Shown: piece by piece, positions 60,523 to 64,000 of the stretch
Numbering within the stretch: the stretch's first letter is position 1
Layout of the letters: every line of letters begins with the position of its first letter
Origin: Dehalococcoidia bacterium
GTDB taxonomy: Bacteria > Chloroflexota > Dehalococcoidia > Lucifugimonadales > Lucifugimonadaceae
Length of the DNA: 64,000 nt
Assembly: GCA_028285005.1 (NCBI GenBank)
Contig: JANQQP010000032.1
Coordinates: 62,001-126,000, forward strand
Reading direction: 5' to 3'
Program-made: the position numbers and the translations under genes
The notes under the pieces: generated by a model
Database searches by the model: none
Seen by the model: only the letters and a program-made list of their open reading frames with translations
Told to the model about the DNA's origin: nothing

Positions 60523-61359
60523 ATGGACTCCTTCGCATCAAGACTCGACGAGGTAGCAGCACGTAAGAAGACCCTGGTCTGCGTTGGTCTTGACCCGGAT
60601 CCGCGTCGAATGCCGATCGACGATGTAGCCGAGTTCAACAAACGGATTGTCGACGCCACTCACCCACTTGTCGCGGCCTACAAACCCCAACTCGCCTACT
60701 ACGAAGCTCTCGGCATCGACGGCTTGAAGGCACTTGAAGTGACAATTCGGCATATCCGCGATGTCGCTCCAGACGTGATGATTGTCGGGGATGGCAAACG
60801 CGGCGACATGGGGCCTACCGCGACCGCTTATGCGACGGCGATGTTCGATGTTTGGGACTTCGATGCCGCCACGGTCAACGCCTACCAGGGCTCGGATACT
60901 GTCGAGCCTTTCCTACAGCACCCCGGCCGCGGAGTCTTCATACTCTGCCGCACCTCCAACCCGAGTTCTCGAGATTTCCAGGACCTGCGAATAGATGAGG
61001 AAGAGAAACCGCAACTTTTTGAGAAGGTCGCCGAGGCTGCAGAGCGCTGGGACATCGGTGGGAACATTGGGCTCGTAGTCGGCGCAACTTTCCCGATGGA
61101 GTTGAGACTGCTTAGAGCGGAACACCAGACGATGCCATTCCTGGTTCCTGGCGTGGGCGCACAAGGTGGCGATGTGATCAAGGCGGTGAAGGCAGGAGTG
61201 GATGGGAACGGCCGAGGCATGCTCATCAACTCGAGCCGGGGAATCATCTACGCGTCTGACCACGAGAAGGACTATCCGAGATACGCCAAGATCGCCTGCA
61301 GCTCACTGCAGCGCCAGATCAACCATGCGCTTGAGGCTGTTCCAGGCTCTGCGTTATGA
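60523..61359 (+). CDS. pyrF: Orotidine 5'-phosphate decarboxylase (type 2)
   Basis: A 278-residue decarboxylase that makes UMP from OMP in pyrimidine synthesis. It has the longer, type 2 form. CVGLDPDPRRMP opens the barrel, AYKPQLAYYEALG gives the first Lys, and MIVGDGKRGDMGPTA holds the Asp-Lys-Asp catalytic tetrad. ILCRTSNPSS and FLVPGVGAQGGD mark phosphate binding. DUF951 starts four bases before its stop. No other pyr genes are near. Confidence 0.95.
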   Translation: MDSFASRLDEVAARKKTLVCVGLDPDPRRMPIDDVAEFNKRIVDATHPLVAAYKPQLAYYEALGIDGLKALEVTIRHIRDVAPDVMIVGDGKRGDMGPTATAYATAMFDVWDFDAATVNAYQGSDTVEPFLQHPGRGVFILCRTSNPSSRDFQDLRIDEEEKPQLFEKVAEAAERWDIGGNIGLVVGATFPMELRLLRAEHQTMPFLVPGVGAQGGDVIKAVKAGVDGNGRGMLINSSRGIIYASDHEKDYPRYAKIACSSLQRQINHALEAVPGSAL

Positions 61360-61568
61360 CGCCCGCCGACGGTGACACGCGCACTCCATTTGCCGTCGGC
61401 GACCGTATCATCATGAAGAAGGCGCATCCGTGTGGCGGAAGCGAATGGAGCGTATATCGCATCGGAGCGGACATAGGAGTGAGGTGCGAGAACTGTGATC
61501 GGCGAGTGATGCTGGCGAGGCGTGACCTAGAACGGCGCACGAAACAGCATTTACCGCAAGTGGGGTAA
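61356..61568 (+). CDS. DUF951 small protein
   Basis: A 70-residue basic protein with the DUF951 pattern FAVGDRIIMKKAHPCGG, then WSVYRIGADIGVRCENCDRRVML. The Cys residues (Cys26, then the CENC pair) could bind zinc. The family is widespread in Firmicutes and Chloroflexi and its function is unknown. Its ATG overlaps the pyrF stop by four bases, so it is translationally coupled. Confidence 0.9.
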   Translation: MTPADGDTRTPFAVGDRIIMKKAHPCGGSEWSVYRIGADIGVRCENCDRRVMLARRDLERRTKQHLPQVG

Positions 61569-61715
61569 TCACCGCGCAGCGAGTGCAGGCAAACAAGCAC
61601 AGTTTCGTGGTTGTCAGCTTCGTTGACTGAGAGGTATGCCGGGAATAAGGTGATTGAACTCGTACTCCGAGCAGATTGAACGATCTGTCTGAGATCCCCG
61701 GAAAGGCTGCTCCCA

Positions 61716-62300
61716 ATGAACGAGATGGAAATAGACAGCATCCGCGTCAGTCTGGAGAACTACCAGCGCGTTGTGATCCTTAAGCAGAAGGCGGGTGACA
61801 AGTACCTGCTGATCTGGATTGGAACACACGAGGCTGAGGCGATCGCTGTACGCCTGCAAGAGGTCCAGGTTCCTCGACCTCTCACGCACGACCTGCTTCA
61901 CAACTCCATCAAGGAGCTGGGCGGAGCAATCGAGAAGGTCACCATCTCGGGCCTGGAGAACGACACCTACTTTGCCCGCATCGGAGTTCGAATGGGTGAG
62001 AAGTCGGTCGACATTGACTCACGCCCTTCCGACGCGCTTGCGGTTGCAGTTCGCGCCAAGGTCCCGATCTTCGTTGAAGACGAGGTGATGGAGAAGGCCG
62101 GCCTACTGCTGGACAAAGAGACCGGAAACGCTATTGTCGGCACCGAGGGTGTCTCGACCGCCGAAGCTTCCGGCCACCGCGAACACCGAGCGCCTGTTGG
62201 CAAGGAAGAGATGAAAAAGCTCTCTGCCTTCCAGGAATTCATCGAGTCGATGGACATGGGCGGGCTTGGTGGCGACGAGGGCGAGGCAACAGGCAGTTAG
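61716..62300 (+). CDS. Bifunctional nuclease family (DUF151) protein
   Basis: A 194-residue protein with the DUF151/bifunctional nuclease core in the first 135 residues: RVVILKQKAGDKYLLIWIG, EAEAIAVRLQEV, RPLTHDLLHNSIKELG and SRPSDALAVAVRAKVPIFVE. A C-terminal UVR-like charged segment follows (about 165-190), here only partly like the usual motif. Plant and bacterial relatives show weak RNase/DNase activity, and the physiological role is unclear. GGAAAGG precedes ATG 61716. Confidence 0.88.
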   Translation: MNEMEIDSIRVSLENYQRVVILKQKAGDKYLLIWIGTHEAEAIAVRLQEVQVPRPLTHDLLHNSIKELGGAIEKVTISGLENDTYFARIGVRMGEKSVDIDSRPSDALAVAVRAKVPIFVEDEVMEKAGLLLDKETGNAIVGTEGVSTAEASGHREHRAPVGKEEMKKLSAFQEFIESMDMGGLGGDEGEATGS

Positions 62301-62427
62301 GTCTGCTGGTCCGCGGAGCCTTCGGGCGTGTTGGTCGCTCCTTTAAGCCGTTTTCCGCTGGTTCTCTCTTACCGATTGCTCCCGAATCTGACGTTTTCGC
62401 TAGTACTACTCGCACGTTGGCCGACTT

Positions 62428-62456
62428 TGAGCAGTCAAACGAGGGCTGCTAAAATG
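62428..62456 (+). promoter_or_regulatory. Sigma-70-type promoter of tRNA-Gln
   Basis: TTGAGC and TAAAAT are separated by exactly 17 bases, and the -10 box ends 8 bases before the mature tRNA 5' end. Confidence 0.7.
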
Positions 62457-62464
62457 TAAGCTGT

Positions 62465-62538
62465 TGCCGATTCGTCTAGTGGTAGGACATCAGACTCTGA
62501 ATCTGAGAGCCTAGGTTCGAATCCTAGATCGGCAGCCA
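62465..62538 (+). tRNA. tRNA-Gln (anticodon CTG)
   Basis: A full cloverleaf. The acceptor TGCCGAT pairs with ATCGGCA (62528-62534), then discriminator G and encoded CCA. The anticodon stem TCAGA/TCTGA encloses the loop CTCTGAA, with anticodon CTG at 62497-62499, reading CAG codons. The T arm CTAGG-TTCGAAT-CCTAG is canonical. It has its own promoter and terminator. It is a possible integration site for the gene-poor stretch that follows. Confidence 0.97.
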
Positions 62539-62556
62539 AATTGACATCAAACTGAG

Positions 62557-62587
62557 AAGACCGCCCTCCACCAGGGGCGGTCTTTTT
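62557..62587 (+). terminator. Rho-independent terminator after tRNA-Gln
   Basis: AAGACCGCCC pairs with GGGCGGTCTT (10 bp) around an 8-base loop and leads into a T run. It ends the tRNA transcript 18 bases after its CCA. Confidence 0.9.
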
Positions 62588-63405
62588 GCTTTGGTCACGG
62601 ATTTGGTCATAAAGATACCTCGGCGCGGTCCGATTGACTGGCGAAGTCTCGTCCCGAAGAAACCGGCAAGAGAGGTGAGAGACGAATCATGGTTTGGCGA
62701 ACTCTTCCCTCCCGATTGTGCGATGACAGATACCTGCCAGCGCCCATCTGTGTCGGTGATCTGCGGGCACCGGAATAGCGGGGAGTCGGCGCTAGTTATC
62801 CGCCTCCAAGAACTCCTATGACTGAAAACAGATCCGTACACGGTCGAACTCCCGGACTGAGCATTGAAACTACTACCGAACTTAGTATGCGGTCGAGGGG
62901 TTGCCCGACGGTTGCATGGCTTACGTTCCGGAGCCCTACCGGTTGTTCCACGCCAGGAGTCGAGAGTCATCGCAGGCCCAGCTTGTCAGCGGCTTGATCA
63001 ACCTTTCCAGGCATCGCAACCAGTCGCTGGTGTTCGACGTCCAAAACGCATACCAACTGGATCGCAACATCCTCTCCGAGATCGATCTGTTGCCAATCAA
63101 GGAGCCTGCCCCACTCGGGAGCGATTCGAACGCCCTCAGTTCAGGCGCTACTTTGACGAAGCAAGGGGACCGTTCTCGGCAATGAATCGCAGCCATCGCA
63201 AGCGCGCTGTCTACGTGGTTGCTCCAAATGAGGGAATTGCGGGCAAGATCTCGGAGAACCGGCTTCCGAACTTCTGGCTGAAGCAACTCTCGACGGTATT
63301 CGGCCAAGCTCTGGGCGCTCCGCAGTCTCAGCGCCGACTCCCAGAAAGACAGCTGGTCGAAGAACTCAGGCAGTCGTCAACGAACGAAGAGAAAAGGCGA
63401 ATAGC

Positions 63406-63495
63406 ATGCCCCGAGCCGGCTTCAGCTACGGTGAGATCGGATCCGCTCTAGGTGTTTCTAAAACCCAGGCGTTCAAGTACTGCAATGGACCTTAG
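63406..63495 (+). pseudogene. Helix-turn-helix fragment
   Basis: From ATG 63406 a 29-residue frame reads MPRAGFSYGEIGSALGVSKT and then QAFKYCNGP before the stop. Upstream, the same frame is open to about 63230 and continues protein-like (GRRTQAVVNERREKANS). The GxSYxEIGxxLGVSKxQAF pattern looks like the recognition helix-turn-helix at the end of serine recombinases or of small HTH regulators. No catalytic part is visible, so I regard it as a remnant. It is too short to be certain. Confidence 0.35.
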
Positions 63496-63672
63496 ATAGC
63501 TGTCACCGAACCAACCCCTCAGCCAGATTGGCCAGCCTGGCTAGAATGGGATACGCACAATCAATGAGACCGAATCGCACAATATTTGTATTGTGTCGGA
63601 TTCCTTAATTCCATGCTAAGAATCAGAAGTAACAATGATTTCTTGACCACTCGAAAGCAAATAAAAGTGTAC

Positions 63673-63701
63673 GTGACATTGAAGATTCGTCGACATAATA
63701 T
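63673..63701 (+). promoter_or_regulatory. Candidate promoter for the 73-residue ORF
   Basis: GTGACA (63673-63678) and TAATAT (63696-63701) are separated by exactly 17 bases, close to the sigma-70 consensus. A strong ribosome site AAGGAG follows 29 bases later. Confidence 0.45.
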
Positions 63702-63744
63702 GATCGATCATTGCCAGACACCAAACGATAAAGGAGATGAAGAA

Positions 63745-63966
63745 TTGGCACCATACGCCCTTCCGAACCGGCCGCCTCCTCGTATGTCCGCTAACACGGG
63801 CGCCGATCTTTTCATGAGCGCCGAGGGCTTTCTTGATGCAATCGAAACCCACCTCAAGGACGATTCGCGAAAGCCTGCCGGCATAATCGTGCAAACCAAG
63901 GTTGGGTGCCCGTCACAGGGGTGTTCCTGGCTCTACTCAACATGCATTTGCCTCGATGATCTATAG
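63745..63966 (+). CDS. Small hypothetical protein, possibly acquired
   Basis: A 73-residue frame from TTG 63745, with AAAGGAG ending 9 bases upstream and a good candidate promoter before that. The product reads MAPYALPNRPPPRMSANTG, a helical middle (FLDAIETHLKDDSRKPAG), and a Cys-rich end with four Cys in 21 residues (KVGCPSQGCSWLYSTCICLDDL), which could bind metal. I do not recognise it. The frame stays open upstream to TTG 63586, but that extension lies in AT-rich DNA and has no ribosome site. It lies at the end of the tRNA-adjacent, compositionally different stretch. Confidence 0.45.
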   Translation: MAPYALPNRPPPRMSANTGADLFMSAEGFLDAIETHLKDDSRKPAGIIVQTKVGCPSQGCSWLYSTCICLDDL

Positions 63967-64000
63967 GTCGGCAAAGCACATTGCAATATCAGACGGCGTG

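Larger units (their letters stand above)
62588..63744 (+). other. Gene-poor stretch with decayed open frames
   Basis: About 1.15 kb beyond the tRNA without a convincing intact gene. Short open frames overlap in all three plus-strand frames (for example 62591-62821, followed by a frame that starts at ATG 62818 with an ATGA overlap, and 62901-63185). Protein-like stretches jump between frames, as in an old gene broken by indels. From about 63500 the DNA becomes clearly more AT-rich than the rest of the window. It may be the edge of an element integrated at the tRNA, but I see no intact integrase or repeat of the tRNA end. Confidence 0.45.

Noticed and set aside
62524-62970. Minus-strand ORF ending within the tRNA terminator
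   Set aside because: Its C-terminus is only the translated terminator stem and tRNA flank. This is a common shadow near tRNA genes.
62864-63451. Plus-strand 195-residue ORF
   Set aside because: Composition is Arg/Pro/Gln-rich like a shadow frame, there is no ribosome site, and protein-like segments lie in other frames of the same stretch.
1-64000. CRISPR arrays, rRNA genes, intact insertion sequences
   Set aside because: I saw no regularly spaced repeats, no rRNA-like sequence and no transposase frame with inverted ends.

Overview
The window is about 64 kb of ordinary bacterial chromosome at moderately high GC, densely coding on both strands. It uses many TTG and GTG starts with GGAG-type ribosome sites. 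My best guess is a free-living Chloroflexota lineage, perhaps SAR202/Dehalococcoidia-like. This is inference. It rests on the set of lipoproteins with Thr-Pro-rich linkers, F420-reductase-like proteins, several enolase-superfamily and SMP-30 enzymes, a dnaB-dnaD-dnaI-like cluster, DUF951, and a MoxR/DUF58/DUF4129 operon. There is no rRNA, CRISPR array, prophage or intact insertion sequence. One tRNA (Gln, CTG) is present.

Layout. 0-6.8 kb: a partial C4 zinc-ribbon coiled-coil protein, pyruvate kinase, and a minus-strand MoxR-DUF58-DUF4129 operon. 6.9-15.3 kb: a fumarylacetoacetate-hydrolase-family enzyme, two F420-reductase-like proteins, a gluzincin peptidase, an AcuC-type deacetylase, and a drug-efflux MFS/TetR pair with a visible operator. 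15.4-23.5 kb: uvrB, a second MFS exporter, a ribbon-helix-helix gene with a striking palindromic operator, an HtrA-like protease, an LDH2-family dehydrogenase, and a MIP18/Mrp iron-sulfur pair. 23.6-26.7 kb: a minus-strand operon holding a SelA-like PLP enzyme, a DsbA/FrnE-family oxidoreductase with an in-frame TGA exactly at the first active-site cysteine, a lipoprotein and a DUF1932 dehydrogenase. 26.8-36.4 kb: alcohol dehydrogenase, SMP-30, an enolase-superfamily dehydratase, two lipoproteins and acetyl-CoA synthetase. 36.7-42 kb: rplI, dnaB, a DnaD-like protein and a helicase-loader-like protein with two AAA+ modules. 42-53.6 kb: a catabolic block (enolase superfamily, creatininase, GH4, 2-hydroxyacid dehydrogenase, two ceramidase-like proteins, VOC, two tandem SMP-30). 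53.7-62.3 kb: modABC, a CPA2 antiporter, an esterase, a frameshifted EndoIII/MagIII-like glycosylase, pyrF, DUF951 and a bifunctional-nuclease-family protein. 62.4-64 kb: tRNA-Gln with promoter and terminator, then a gene-poor, partly AT-rich stretch with decayed fragments and one small ORF behind good signals.

The most notable observation is the likely selenoprotein at 24853-25512. The reading frame is open for 219 codons except for one TGA, and that TGA sits where the family has the first Cys of CPWC. Two candidate SECIS-like hairpins follow it, and a SelA-superfamily gene lies 20 bases upstream. No genuine selB, selC or selD is visible here, so the claim depends on the rest of the genome. 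Other points worth a second look are the tandem AAA+ loader, a ceramidase pseudoenzyme beside its active paralogue, a four-half-site operator, and the frameshift through an Fe-S motif.
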